Source of the DNA: Sinonovacula constricta | Lineage: Eukaryota > Mollusca > Bivalvia > Cardiida > Solecurtidae | DNA length: 64,000 nucleotides | Assembly: GCA_007844125.1 (NCBI GenBank) | Contig: CM017572.1 | Coordinates: 27,097,161-27,161,160 of the forward strand | Reading direction: 5' to 3' | In this document: positions 23,901 to 52,763 of the stretch, in pieces | How positions within the stretch are numbered: the first letter of the stretch is position 1 | Layout: each line of letters opens with the position of its first letter | Position numbers and translations under genes: made by a program | The notes under the pieces: model-generated | The model's input: the letters and a program-made list of their open reading frames with translations, nothing else | Told to the model about the DNA's origin: nothing | Database searches by the model: none

Positions 23901-24040
23901 AAGCGTAGCCATATTTATTGAAATTAATGGTCTTTTTGGAGAAATAATTACCCCGATTGAAAGCGTGTGCAAGTTATCTTGAGTAATCATGCCACGCTAA
24001 TTCTGATAAAAATCTTTTCAATAATCTGCAATCGATTTGT
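20902..24040. other. Upstream region of mitoguardin, no coding exon seen
   Basis: It should hold the 5' non-coding exon(s) and promoter of mitoguardin, but no TATA box or CpG-rich block marks them. The only structure I recognise is the tandem duplication at 21830-22440. Confidence 0.4.
21830..22440. repeat. Degenerate tandem duplication (~320 bp period)
   Basis: Blocks in 21837-22100 recur in order at about 22160-22420: TGAAGTTTAGTT followed by AACATCAC, GTAATC with GGTTGG/GGGTGG, an AGAGTG-type block, AAGCAAATAAAAAG/CAAATGCACAAAATC, and ACTTTGTCAA with ATATCTA. Divergence is considerable. Confidence 0.55.
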
Positions 24041-24049
24041 TGTTTTACC

Positions 24050-24760
24050 GTGAAACTGCATCCTTGCATCCAGTGCAATATCAATATGACCAGGCAGTCG
24101 CATGCAGTATCATGTGACAACTGTAGAAGATGGAGTCATCGTAAATGTGGTATGGGAATTACCCACCAGCAATACAGATTAATGCAGAAGGGGGATTTGT
24201 ACGGTCCAGAGTTGTGTTGAGTGCGCCCAACCTCCAACGGAAGTCAAGCAGGGTGCGGAATTGTCAAGACACAGATTAACACCCCACCAAGACATGCATT
24301 GTCGGATACCCAAACTTGACTATTCCATTTATATATGAATGGAGAGTAACGGAATGGATCGGTTAAGGTGTCTGGAGTTTGAGGATTTATTTGTTTATTA
24401 TAAAATTATCCAATAATACACAATACACTTTTTAGATATGCTTTATTGATACGTAACATATTTATGCATAGTCCACAGATGTACATGCACATAATACATT
24501 TCTAAAAAAATATTACATATCGGTAAGATTGTTAAAAACCTCAATATACATAATATTAACTTTTTTTTTATTTCAGCTGGACCATGAGTTTGTGACAAAT
24601 TTCTTGATCACTGACATCAAGGTGGAGAAGCCCGTCACATAGTGTTTGGGAGCCAAGGACAACTGGCACCTCTCAACAAAGAAGTGGTTTCTAGATGGGA
24701 CATTATTCCCGACATCTACAATCAGAATAACCAGAACAATAACATTCTGGCATGATAATG
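24050..24760 (+). pseudogene. Decayed zinc-finger/MULE-like transposase fragment
   Basis: Two plus-strand coding remnants are visible. At about 24062-24260 there is a Cys-rich finger: CIQC, then SCDNCRRWSHRKCGMGITHQ and a later CVEC reached only after a one-base frame change. At about 24578-24740 the fragment KDNWHLSTKKWFLDGTLF resembles the W-x-DGTF segment that begins MULE-type transposase domains. Stop codons and frame changes interrupt both. The family call is from memory of motif patterns and is tentative. The two pieces could also come from unrelated repeats. Confidence 0.4.
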
Positions 24761-25419
24761 TAAATATCAAAACAGATCAGGTTCAAATCAATTACATGCA
24801 ACGTATTTGACAACTGTGATAGACACAACCAAAAAGATATTGCACTTATACAGTAAGAAAAGTAGACAATTTGGTAGTTTAGGCACACATATTTTATTAA
24901 AACTTTTCTCCATACACAAAAAACAAGGTGAAAACTATATATTTTTCTAATAGGACTCGCCTCCCCCCCCTACTAATGCAAGCACTTAGGCGAGCACAGC
25001 TTAATAAAGTATAATTAGCAGTTAGTGAGGTGTCGTATAATAAACAATCAATCTTTTTTATCAGTATTTTTAAGCTGTTATATTTCATCTATTACAATGC
25101 AGCATTAAAACAGCAGGACACATATTTACCTATTAATATTCACTTTACTGATGTAAGTCTTCTTGCTATAGCACTGAATTTAATGTGCAGAATGAACAAC
25201 AAATGCCTGAAATATGACATAGCTTTATAAGCTTCATAACTGGTCAACACAGAAACAAGAAAGTAAGTAATACAACTAGAAGGTCGCAAAATACAAACAA
25301 AAAATTATCTGGAAAACTTCACAACAGTGAAATGTGATGATCCCAATGAATTTTTGAGATGACGATACACAAGTGTATTTAGGTTGGTTGGGTCTCAAAC
25401 GTATCTTACAGGTGCATTA

Positions 25420-26010
25420 AATGTCCACACAATGCAACTCTTCTAACAGTTTTCTGGTTGATCTGTCCTCCTTCAGCATGAAGTGGTCCCAAATGTTATG
25501 CCATTTAATTCAGCACTCTTTCGAAAGAATCAATTTACTCTGCTATATTATTTACAAATTGCAATGGTCGCTTTCGATTGAATTGCCGAACAATATGTTA
25601 TAATAATGTTCTATGTATTATGCAATGCACCATCTCGTAACAATATGACCATTACAGTAAACTGTATGTCCAATGAATATCATGCTTCCATCATATATTT
25701 GTTTTTCTTAAATCAAGAAATTAAATAGTGCTGATAAAATCAAAACCCTATTTAAAACTCCTATTGTTAGGAATAATGCAAATGCAAATTGAGTAGGCTG
25801 CATTTCCTGGCTGTTAAGAATGAATTCATGTCATGGATTTGACCAGACTACATTTTCAGTTAGTTACTGGCAATCACATTCATGAATATAAGCATCTTTG
25901 ACCAGTATGGCCATTGTGTATCGTGTTTCAGTATTGACTTCACTTAGTATTACAATGTACTGGTATATAGGTATACAGCAACAGCCCTATCCCACAATTA
26001 GTTTTTCCGT
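25420..26010 (+). repeat. Dispersed repeat, partial copy of the element at 30643-32610
   Basis: It matches 32090-32610 block by block: TATATTATTTACAAATTGCA, AACAATATGACC, CAATGAATATCATGCTTCCA, TAATGCAAATGCAAATTGAG, CAGACTACATTTTCAGTTAG and the terminus near ATACAGCAACAGCCCTATCC. A weaker match near 25220-25340 to 30800-30910 (ATATGACATAGCTTTATAA) suggests this is an internally deleted copy starting further left. Confidence 0.7.
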
Positions 26011-26045
26011 TCAGTTTCACATTTCATTATAACTACACAATGCTA

Positions 26046-41728
<15,683 letters not shown>

Positions 41729-41869
41729 ACTGGAAATTCCTATTGATATCGGGAAACCCCTTTTTGATACCCAATCACCTATCGCGTTGGTCAGAATTCA
41801 CGTCTATTTGAGCCAATCAGATTATATCTTACATTATTAACGTACGCATGCGTAAAGACATGAAACAAG
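41729..41869. promoter_or_regulatory. Bidirectional promoter QTRT1 / DOLPP1
   Basis: Only 141 bp separate the two divergent start codons. The segment has no TATA box but holds two CCAATCA boxes (41771-41777 and 41813-41819), one inverted ATTGG-like site near 41787, and the palindrome TACGCATGCGTA (41843-41854), which resembles an NRF-1 site. Both start codons sit in AAGATGGAGG / TATGGCGAC contexts that resemble YY1 elements. The motif names are by resemblance only. Transcription starts must lie in or near this segment. Confidence 0.65.
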
Positions 41870-44800
41870 ATGGAGGAAAACGTCCAGAAATCGGCAATTG
41901 GAAGTCCATTTTCAGATAGAATGGACGTGCCGTTTACGTCCATATCATTGACTCACGTGCAATATGTAAAAGGTAAAACGATATTTATAATTCGTCTATA
42001 AAAAAGATTAATAGCTAAATATATTTTGAAATAAACAAAGAGAATCACACATTTCAGCTGAATTTGTAGACGTGTTGAACGTTGACATTTTCATTGATCA
42101 ACCTGTGTCAAAGATGTTTAGGGGACTATTACCCTAAACACTTACACACAAAGTTGGGAAACTTCAATTAGTCAATGAACATGGCTATTTAATTTCTCAG
42201 ACAAATGACATGCTGAAAGCAGTCAAGATTTGCATATCCATAGTATACATAAATCCATATATCCAACAAATCCACACACCAACTGTTTCCAACTTACTGC
42301 ATAGGAAGCTTGCATACATTTTGTTACTTTATATGCATAATCACTTAAAGCAGATTTGCATTGCCAATGTGAATGTGTGTGTATATAGGTTTTTGCAATG
42401 TTATATATAGTCTGAGTTGCAAATATATGTCACCCAGGTTTGGTTAGAATCCTTGAACTCCTGCAGTTAGGTGATTTATTAGCAAAGCTAATACAGCAGA
42501 CATCTCTGGGGAGAGCCTATTTACTAAAATCCTCTTCTCTAGCCTTTTGGAGCAAGGCATCAACTAAAGAAAACATCATGTTTTCACAGCTTGCTTTGGA
42601 GTCATGTGTTATACCAGTGACATTAGGGAGATATAGCCATAACTAGGATCTTCTCAAAAGTATCCTTAATTTTCCCAGTCTTATGTTTGCTGGTATCTTT
42701 TATTCTGTACATAATACATATTCTATTCATGTACATAATACATAGATATACATCACACGTGGCATGAATTATTTTTACAAAATTGGAAACAGACATATAA
42801 CCATAACATAATGAATTTTGGGACTCTTGAAAAAAAATTAGCATTGAAGACGAGTATAAATTAAGCAAAAGCTTATACCATAAAGTTTTATTGATAAGAT
42901 GCTGTTTTTTGCCCCAAAGTATGATAAAAAAGTGGGGGGTGCATCTTATCCATGCGAAGTAAAGTTTTCCTCTTCTTTCCCAGACCAAAATTTACCTTCA
43001 GACTACACCGATCGCAGAGAATCTCCATAAGTATCGGCCATAGACAACTGTATTGTGCTATTTTCAGGGAAAACTTATATTGTTTTTACCTAAAATTTTA
43101 TATTTAACGTAAAAAGAGACATTTAAATTCATTTCTTTAGAAAAAAAACAACAATATGCAATAAATTTTTACATAAATATCACTATATGTTACCTAAGTA
43201 TAAATTTTAAGTTGAAATTTAAACCCCACTTAACATTAACAATAAAATGTGCGTTGGCTATTTGTGCAGACGAGTTTTCACACCTCTTTTAATAGATCGT
43301 CGATCAACCGGTAAGCAATCACACAGGTGCATAGAACTAATTGTTTGTAAGCGGTCACTTCAATACCCTGGTGTGAAAATAAAATAACTACATTACCCAG
43401 CCTTTAGTTATTTTGATTGTCATTTGTATGTTTGTCCCATGTGTTGAGAACTTAATTATAGGCAGAGAACTTAACTGTTTTTTGACATGCTGTCGCATGA
43501 AACAGGATGGTCTCTCATCTCTCAATTGTGTAGGGCTGGGATAGTTGCTAGAACATCCTGTCTGACGTGTAAACGATATACTGGGGCAGAGTGTCATAAC
43601 GTAACTCAATACACACAGTCTTATAAGGCAAACAGTCTCAATGTGATTTTCAAGCTACTTAGAGAATAATAAGCACTCCGCCTAAAAAACAGATTTGCGG
43701 AACAATTGGAACATGTACCTTGGAGTCAAATCAAGTGATTAGGCGACAAGGGAATTGCTTCAGTGGCGGCTGGCTGGATTAGTGAATAGGGGATGTGTCT
43801 GGTCCTTGTGTGCGTCTTATCAATAAGACTTTTTGGTACATATTTGATAAAAATATTCTTGTTTGGAGATTTAGATTTGAACTCCAATATGTTATTACCC
43901 CCAATTGGAGATTTTTGCTTTCCATTTGAAATTAAGTAATGATAAAAATTATAATGGTCCAGATATGACACATATTTTGTAAGAATTTTTCAGAAACAAA
44001 ACTATTTCTTTTCCAGTCTAGAGACTTTCTTGTTTTTAAAAGTAACATTTTGTAAGTTTTGTTCTGCATTTTTTTTTTCAAGCTACCTGGGCATGAAGTT
44101 TGCAAGATGCAAGGTTTCAACAATCTTCTAATCATGTCCAACATAGCAAAAACTTATAAAGTTAATTGTCACCATTGAAGTGTCCTAAAATTGACGATAT
44201 GTAAGAAATGCATTTTACTGCCAATTGTTAAATTTGGGTAATGTCCAAATAGCACTAAATGATTATTTTGGGTAATTTATTGATCTCCTTTTTTTTCAGG
44301 TGATTTTATTGGATTTGTCCTTGCATGGTGCAGTTTAATTCCATTCTGCATAATTGTTGCATTTGTTACACTCATCCTCTTCAGGAGAGATCTACACACG
44401 GTAAGTATTAGTTATTGTACTATCATCACTTAGAATGAATTACTACGGGTCAAAATTACTTGTCAGCAGAAAAACTGTTCTTCAAAAAAAGTGCATTTTT
44501 TTTATTTTTAAATGCTTGAGATCTTGTGTCAACACACTTGTGTCAACTGAGAGCCCTGTACTTGTAAACATTTGTATAACAATGTAAAATCCTTGAATGT
44601 ATCAAATGAAAGGGATTCCTTTTTAGGGCTCATTTTGGTCAATGTCATTGTAATTAGAAAGAATAAACCTTTTGCCTAAAATAAAAATAATCAAATTTAT
44701 AAAGAATTAAGATATAATCTCCTAATTTGTTTATATATTTGTTGAGAAAATCAAAAGCAGTTGTTTTTTTAAAGCTAAGTTTTCCATCAAACTTAACTAC

Positions 44801-47800
44801 ACCATATTTAACTCCTTGTGGATATTCCATTTATAATCTGTGTTACTGCCACCATCGATAAGTCACCTGTCTTTGCATTGCTATATTTTTTAACATGTGA
44901 AATTATATATATTTTAATCAAAGACTGTTTGCTTGGTTGCTTTATAGGCCTCCTACTTTCTCGGTATACTGCTGAATGAAGTATGCAATTGGATCTTAAA
45001 GCATACTATTAGAGAAAAACGTCCAAGTCAAGGTAAGTAGGTTTCTTATTTCCATTAATTTTAGCCTGCTTACTAGCGCCAAAGTTCTGGTGAGAAAAAG
45101 AATATTTTTTTTTGTTCAGGGGGCGACCATGGCCGAGAGGTTGGAGTCTCTGACTTGAAACTCCTCAGTTAACCTGTGGTGCACTGGTGGTTCTACCCAG
45201 ATATATGTCTAAGGTCTTCCTCCTCCAATAATTAGCTGGACATCGTCAATGTGACCATAATTGTGTCAGTGCGATGTTGCAAAAGAAAACAAACTTTATG
45301 CACAGAAAAAAATCCAGTAGTGACCATTTTGGTCTGAATATGAAAAATCTCAAAACAAGATTATTGTGGCAAATTATAGCTTATATACTGTATATTATAT
45401 AAAATATATAGACAAAACATGAAATAAAGGATGTTTGTGTAGGAATAACTGAAATATAAGGTACTATTTTCTTTTTCTGTTATTGTTAAAATTTTAGCCT
45501 TTATCAGTGTTCAGTATTATAAATGAATTGATCAAACTGATTAAAAGTTGTTTGTTAAGTTTGTTAAATTGTTTTATTCTGATTATTTATCCCTTAACAA
45601 TTATATAATGCTCTATTTAGTATACAATATACATGTATCTCCACTATGCTTTTTGCATTTTCTTGCAGATTTTGCAGTCTTATATACAGAATATGGCATG
45701 CCCTCCAGTCATTCTCAGTTTATGTTTTTTCTGGCTTCCTATATGATGTTTTTTCTTTTTATCAGGTCAGTAAAGCACATTATTTGTCTGTGAATAGACC
45801 ACTGGTTTTAATAAATTTACCTCCCCTACTTAAGTAAAAAAAAACTTGGCGGGTTTTTTTCCAGCTCACATGAGCACCTCATGCTTTTCTGATACCCCTT
45901 CATCAGTCATCTGTCATGTAGCATTTACAATTTGCTTTTGAGCACTTAAGAGGCTACAGTTTTGGTATACAGTCTATACAAAACTGGATCAGAATATTTG
46001 TCTCCTTGAGATCTTGGATGTGTTCGTAACTGGGTCAAATGGAACCTTGTGAACACCCTGGAGGCCACATTTGTGGTCCAATCTTCACTTTAGTCAAAAT
46101 GTTTGAATGAAATGTTTGATGGGTTGGTAACTGGCTCACTTGTGCGGTCAAAAAGTAGGCCACTAGGTGAAAGTGTATGTCTTGAGTTAACACCTTGATT
46201 GGTTAATGTGTGCAAGGATTTGCTGAACTTATAATATGTTATCATTAGATTCCAAAGACATGGCTGTATTTAATCTTATGATAAGATTTGAAAGCATACT
46301 GAAAGGCAAGATCCTCATGTGATTCAGGGATTTCTTTGCCCTCTTGTATTTACATTATGCAGTTATGCAAAAAAAATGTGAGTCTGCATTGACACTTTTC
46401 TCTTATTTAAAAAATCACTCCCCTCTAACTGGTAAAGAATATTTTATATATTACACACTACAGAATAGCTGAGATGACTTTAAGCACAACTTTTAAACAA
46501 AGAAGAGAAGCTATTGTCATGACACTTTCATAAATGTTAGCGCTGGTTAATTTTTTTTGTTAACATCCATTTCTCAAGAAAAGTCAAAGATTCTAATCTG
46601 AAAAGTGGAATTCTTGTTAACAATCAAAGAAGAACCCATTTTAAAAGGGGAAATAGCCCTTAAATATATTTAGGCTGAGTTATGCCCCTTCTTTTTAATT
46701 TTTTTATGATATTATTCAGCACTAGAAAAGGAGATCAACCTGTCTAAGGACAGCTCTTGTTTCTGCATTGTGGTCTAATCAAAAAAAAAAATTGATCCTT
46801 GGAAGTTTACAGTCTTGGATACAGACAATTTAAGGCATTTGTGAAAGGGGGGACCTGTGGCCGAGCGGTTAGAGTTGCTGACTTGTAACTCCTCAGCCCT
46901 TCACCGCATGAATTCGAATCCCGGTTGTGGCGGAAACGTTCATCTGGGGATGTTTTCCAGCTAACCTGCGTTATGCCGGTGGTTCACCCAGGCATTAGTC
47001 TGGGGTTTAACTCCACAAATAATTAGATGGACATCATTATTATGACCATAATTGTGTTGTAGCGATGTTACAATAAACCAAACAAATATTTGTGAAAATG
47101 GGTTGAAAATGATGACCCCTGTGACTCCACCCCAGAATACTTGACTCTGTGTGTGTATCTTTTTAATTGAAGATACAAAAATAATTTCTATTGATGCTTG
47201 TATTTAATTTCAGAGTATGTTATATTTTATTTAAGAATGTGTCATAAGTAATATTAAGAAGCATATGTACAAAAATAGTTGTATATTTTGCAAATATGAT
47301 TTTTAAGTTCACAACACCAGTTTATGCCATTTTTTTTTTATTTCAGAATATATCGCAATTATAATTGGATTGAAGACATCTGGAAATATGTGATTGGTGT
47401 CGGAAGTTTTGTGTGTGCCACTGTAGTAGCATATAGCAGGTATGGTGGATTGAAATTAAACTGCCAATAAGACAATTTTTTAAATTAAGTAATCACAATT
47501 TTCACTTCCTTTTGACATTTAGCACTGTATACAGTTTATATGTATACAGCAAATAGAACTATTTGTTTTGCACCAATCCCACCTTTCATTAACATTATGG
47601 TAGAAGGTTTGTCTAAAGATTACTGAAATGGTTAAAATTACACTTTTATGGCATTTCCTCCTTGACTCTACACAACATAAGTTTGATGGGAGTATCATGG
47701 TATCATATTGTCTGCCTGCCAGTGGACACAATTTTATCCAGGCTTCATATTATACAGTTCTGTGTTCATTTTGATGACACTTGGCACAGTTATCTTAAGT

Positions 47801-50800
47801 ACTATAAAAACCTGTGTATCTGCCTTGATCAATTGCAGACGTCATTGTCCCCTGTCAATGATATTTCAGACATTGACATAATATAAGAGAGATTCACCTA
47901 CAGGTTAGGTGAGGGAATATCTCATTTAGCATCCGAATCATAATGAAATTGTATTAATTGCATGCGGCATTAAGTATCAGTATTAGTTTGAACAATTAAA
48001 TTTTAGTATCAATATTTGGCTTAATACACTTAGTAGATATAAGTAAAATAAATTAAATAAAATTAAATTGTTTCTGCCTAATTGACATGTAATTATGCTT
48101 TTGACATAACATGCATTTTCTTAAAAAGGCTGTCAACTGAAATAAATTGAGTCATTAGCAACAAAATTATGTGCTTATAGAAACCTTTAATTCTTGTAAA
48201 GTAAAATCATGAATATTATTGTTTATCACTTGCTTGTGTATTTTCAGGGTTTATCTTGGTTATCACACAGTGAGTCAAGTATTCTGGGGCGGAGTCACAG
48301 GGGTCATCCTTGGACCACTCTGGTTTGCAGTCGTGCAGATGATTTTAACACCATTCTTTCCATTCATAGCATCTAGGTATGTTGCGTCTTATCAACAAAA
48401 TAGAAAAAAAGCAACATTTTACTAATATTTCTGCTTGTTGTTTCAAGGTATCATTGAAATTGAAAAAAAAAATTACAAGTAACTCCTTAACTTTCTCGAC
48501 CCGTTTGATGTCAGTTTATACCTGTATGGTTACCATGTTTTGTAGAATTTTTCCTGCAACTTTCTTCTCAAGAGCAAGTGGTGAACATTCCAGTGGAATC
48601 TTACAGATATGTCATTTTTATGGCCTTGCTTACTTTCTGCACCGAACAACATCGCAACAGTGCCTCGTCAACACATTATTTCAATGCAGAAGAAAACATT
48701 TACAGGAAATATAATTACCATTATTATTATCCTGCTCTCTGTCCTTTCTTTGTAAACCTGTCTACATTATCCTGAATATTGATTGAAAAAAGTGGTATCC
48801 TTCAGATTACAGGTACAGAAGTAGAGTTTTTAATCACTTAAGTCTGCTTCGTTGGTCATTACATCATCATGTTCAGCTTTTGTCATCCGTTTAAGTAGTT
48901 CTGGTGCACGACGGCACTGTGGCTGTTTCAGCATTTGATTATATTTTATTATACTGTTTAAACATGTTTTAAATGCGTATTTTGAACTTTAACTGTATTT
49001 ATGCCGTGGATTGGGCTTTGGCTGATGCTATGCTGTATATTCGTATTTTCCAGTCCGTTAGGAGAATTTCTAATGGTGCGAGACTCCACACTTATACCTC
49101 ACGTCCTCTGGTTTGAATATACATCTTCCCGCTCAGAAGCCAGGTATTGTGATACTAGCAACCTAATGCAGATCACTAGTAATTTCCAGTTTTTATTCTT
49201 GGAGAAACCTGTTCAAAATTAGTGGCCCAGGACAGACCAACCTTACAATCAGTTTTACTCGACTGGGACTAGAACCCAGGCTGAGAGTTTTTCAGTTGGC
49301 GACTGAACAGCTCATTGAAGGGTGATGCTCACTCACAATGATAGAAATAAGGCCTTAATGGTTTAACTGCTATCTTGCTTAGTGCAATGATCTCATACTA
49401 TTTTAATTATCTTTTCATTCAATTATTGTATCTTTTAAATATTTGCAAATAATGCAGTTTTTAATCTTAAATGACTAAAATATTAATTAAATATAAAAAA
49501 TACATCAGTAATTATGTAATTTTTTTTGTTTTTAAGGCAAATTACTGGTAAGACTTGGCTAAAACACAACAAAAACATTATAAAATCATAATAATTGTAA
49601 TTATTTATGTAGGTCTCGAGTCCAAACATCTTTCATACATCATATATAAGTTGAATTGCACACTCTTTTAAAATATTAAGACGGTTGTACTTGTTGCATA
49701 GTGGTAGTTGCCAACTTGTTACTCTTATGACGTGCTTAGCTTTCCATTGTGGGTTCGTGATAGGGTGAAGACAGTAATGCGAGGTTTTCCAGCTGACCCG
49801 TGGTGCATTGTTGGTTCTGCCCACTCATTTGTCTGGGGTTTTCCTCCACCTAAAAAGCTGGACATTGCTAGAATGAAAAATTGGCCACAGCAATGTATTT
49901 CAGAAAACAAAGCAATATATTATATCCGCTATAAATATCATATTAATGATATAACAGATATTATGAGGAACTTTACCTTATAAAAATAATCCTTTGGAAA
50001 AGTTTTAGATATACAGAGATTATATGCTGAAAAGAAAAGGTTTAAACACTAAAAAACACAATGCACTAATTTTAATCTCATGTGGAAAGCAATACAAAAT
50101 CAGTTTCTGTATTTTCTCTTTTTACATGGAATTTCAAACAATAATCACTGATAGGTGGAATAGGAGCTGTTTGAGTGTTTATATTTGACGTGTTCATCTT
50201 ACTTGAGGAGCTTCATGATATCTCATAGACGGGTGGCGAAATCTCAGAAATGTTTACTTGTCCACAGACAAGTGGTTATAAAAATGTACTTGTCCGTACC
50301 AATGCGCTACTTGTCCGTACATTCATTAATAAAAACACAAGTATTTAAACAACAATGATTTAATAATTACTTAAATCTGTTAAACCATAAAACTATCATG
50401 TAATTACTTCATGTTTAGTCAAATTTATCATATCACAATTACGAACGTAAACAAATCTTTTAATGCTTTTAGTCTTACGTTTCAGTTTGGGAAATAAAAG
50501 TTATTTTTAAGAATTTCAACACTTAGAAATTGGATTTTTTTTCACTTGTCCACGGACAAGCCAGTTGAAAAAAGTAACTTGTCCGGGACAAGAAATGTAC
50601 GACTCGGACAATTGATTTCACCACCCCTGCTCATAGATATTGCATATACATAGAGAAATCTGGCCCTGTCACTTGCATGTGATTTCAGATTGTCTTGATG
50701 TCGCTTTGGCATACCCAAAATGATTTACCAAATCTGGGCTATTAAAGGTGGCATCTGACAGTTTGCCAAAATTTCTTTTCCAAATAAAGCATTGTTACAT

Positions 50801-51800
50801 GAAAAGGTCCTTCAAAATGCTGTTCATTGATGTCCTACATCTGTGTGAATAGTCAAGTAAACATCGCCACTCGTCATTGCAAACATATATTTCCTATCCA
50901 AGCCACGTTTCAGATAGATATTTTTAAACTTAGAAAACTATGAGACAACTAACTTTTGAGATCACATTATAGTCATCCAGTTAATCTGCTCTGACGTCGA
51001 TATCTCTTTGTAGCATAGACTACTATCAAACTTTTTATATAGTTGGAAAGAAGATGCATTCAGAGAGATTTTTTCACGATTTCCCTCTAACAATTCAGTT
51101 AGAGTTCAAAATCATATTTATTAAGGCTAAAGAATGTGTTTATACGAAAAATTTAGCTTAAATTCTCCAAAGCAGTGGTTTGATATTGTTATATGTATTA
51201 GATATAGACAAACTGTTGGATACCACCTTTAAATGATTTACTGACAAACCATTAAATAAAACAGTTTTTGTCTCTTGATGTCATTTAATTCTGAGTAGGT
51301 GTTTGTGATCCCTACAGATATTTTTTTCTGTGTTTGTATTAAAAAATATATGTAAATAAAAAGTACACTGATAATTTTATAATGCTTATGACTGGTGTTG
51401 ACAGAACTTCCAGCATAATAAGCATTATGTTTACCAAAGTAATATTGTCATTTGACATCAGGACAGCCTACAATCCCATAATTCTCCACTTTTTTCTTCT
51501 CAACTTTCAAGTGTGTATGAAAGAGGTAATGATTTAAACAAAATAAAACACCAAATCTAGTGTGCCTGTCCCATGCTGCACATGTATTTTGTGAAGCGCC
51601 ACAAGCAGTCATAGGCATCAAGCAAATATAATTAAACTTTAATTGATTAGAGCAAACATGTGCTTTTTTTTGTAACAGTTTATATTTACATTCTTTGTTT
51701 TCAGGATATGAGTTCCTAACTTGTCAGTATGTTTAACAAGCTGTTTAAATATTTTTTCAGAAATCGACAACGTAAAGTCACTTCCAGAAAGTCACAATAG
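41870..51800 (+). CDS. DOLPP1: Dolichyldiphosphatase 1, complete, 8 exons
   Basis: Exons: 41870-41972, 44300-44400, 44948-45032, 45669-45765, 47347-47439, 48248-48376, 49054-49143, 51761-51800. All junctions are GT/AG and the phases fit, giving 245 residues (human 238). It is an ER membrane enzyme that removes phosphate from dolichyl diphosphate on the lumenal side, recycling the lipid carrier of N-glycosylation. The three PAP2 acid-phosphatase motifs are intact: K86-x6-R93P94 (KHTIREKRP), PSSH ending at His111, and S159-R160-x5-H166 (SRVYLGYH). Four to five hydrophobic helices surround them, and the C-terminal [20 protein letters not shown] matches the family. An upstream ATG at 41860 is out of frame and meets a stop after 19 codons. 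The start at 41870 places LTHVQY at the expected N-terminal position. It faces QTRT1 across a shared promoter. Confidence 0.96.
45119..45295 (+). repeat. SINE family B, shortened copy
   Basis: Head GGCGACCATGGCCGAGAGGT + TGGAGTC, then CTGTGGTGCACTGGTGGTTC, the GTCTAAGGTCTTCCTCCTCC block, AGCTGGACATCGTCAATGTG and an AAAAGAAAACAAAC tail. The B-box part is deleted. It lies in DOLPP1 intron 3, sense to the gene. Confidence 0.8.
45862..46350 (-). repeat. Inverted copy of the element at 36099-36755
   Basis: In DOLPP1 intron 4. The minus strand ends in a version of AAAAGCATGAGGTGCTCATG + TGAGCTGG, contains GAAGATTGGACCACAAATGT + GGCC and starts near ACAAGAGGGCAAAG. It has a single internal block rather than three and is more diverged than the other copy. 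Confidence 0.65.
46846..47092 (+). repeat. SINE family B, full-length
   Basis: tRNA-like head GGGGACCTGTGGCCGAGCGG + TTAGAGTTGCTGACTTGTAA and B box GAATTCGAATCCCGG; then GTTTTCCAGCTAACCTGCGT, GGTGGTTCACCCAGGCATTA, GTCTGGGGTTTAACTCCAC and ATGACCATAATTGTGTTGTA, ending ACAATAAACCAAACAAA. It lies in DOLPP1 intron 4. Confidence 0.88.
49682..49915 (+). repeat. SINE family B, full-length with degraded head
   Basis: GCATAGTGGTAGTTGCCAAC is the A-box region and GGGTTCGTGATAGGG a damaged B box. The body is TTTTCCAGCTGACCCGTGGT, GTTGGTTCTGCCCACTCATT, TGTCTGGGGTTTTCCTCCAC and AAAAGCTGGACATTGCTAGA. It lies in DOLPP1 intron 7. Confidence 0.85.
50222..50637. mobile_element. hAT-type MITE with 8-bp target duplication
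   Basis: The element (50230-50629, 400 bp) has inverted ends CGGGTGGCGAAATC and, reverse-complemented at the right, CAGGGGTGGTGAAATC. It is flanked by the direct repeat CTCATAGA at 50222-50229 and 50630-50637. An 8-bp duplication and a CAGGGGT start are typical of hAT transposons. ACTTGTCC(RN)GGACAAGT-type palindromes recur inside. No coding content. It lies in DOLPP1 intron 7. Confidence 0.85.
50742..51232. mobile_element. TIR element flanked by TTAA
   Basis: The left end AGGTGGCATCTGACAGTTTG and the reverse complement of the right end AGGTGGTATCCAACAGTTTG are a clear inverted repeat. Both are flanked by TTAA (50742-50745 and 51229-51232), which could be the duplicated target. About 483 bp inside, no reading frame. 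A related, more decayed copy is at 53632-54115. Confidence 0.75.
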
Positions 51801-52763
51801 CGACAAAGGCAGTGTAGCAGTAGCAGCAGATGCAGAAACATTTTATTGACACAAACTATTTTATTTTTAATTGTAATTGTCTTTTTATAGCAAGTCTTAG
51901 TTTTACTGCAAACGGTGAATGTTGTTTCATGTTTTCTTGGGCCCAAGAGGAAAACAGTTGTTTTGTAAGCATTTTGTTTTAAAGGATTACATTTTTTGTT
52001 GCAATGTTATTGTTATCATTTCTGACCAATTTTGTATGCAACTTTTACATACTAGTTTTCTTGTCTGAATTTATACCGAAAGTGTATAAATACAAATACA
52101 CAATCACTTTTACAAGGTATTTAAATGAGTATTTCAATACTAGTATTTTAATTGGTTATGTAAATATTGGCATTTGTGTCAGAACTGAGAAAAGTTATTG
52201 TCATTTTGTTTTTGTGACTTGGAGCAAAAGCTACAAACAGTGAACACTGTTTTTTGTGATGCAACATGACCTTTTCATTATTTTATTCTTCATTTATAAT
52301 TTAAATTATTGAATTTTGATGTTGTAAATAGCAAATTAATTAAATATTTATAATTTCAAATATTGACAGTCTTTTGTCCTTGTTTTGTTTCCATGTAGAA
52401 TCTGTGGGGGAAAAAAACCTAGATAACCGTTTACTAAACAAAGCGATAATATTTAAAACAACAAAACCCCACACACTTACTCAAAACAGAAGTTTTGCTT
52501 TGTTATTCTTGCACATTAAAACAAAAGCAGAAGCAATTCTCATATAAACCTCTATTACAGTTTATATTACTATATATTTATAAGTGGACAGTGTGGCCCC
52601 AAAATATGTATGCATAATATAACAATAATTTATTTTGAAGAACATTGGATGTTTCTCTGAAGTTTCTAAGTGAGAATGGCAACAGTTAATAGGTTTGCCA
52701 CGGTCTATGTAGGTTAACTTATGCATTCTGTGCTGGTTATTAAAAAAAGAAAATAAAGCGAAG
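51801..52763. other. DOLPP1 3' flank / 3' UTR, no other gene seen
   Basis: AT-rich. It must include the DOLPP1 3' UTR, but no clear AATAAA was found close to the stop codon. The open frames present lack exon features. Confidence 0.45.
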
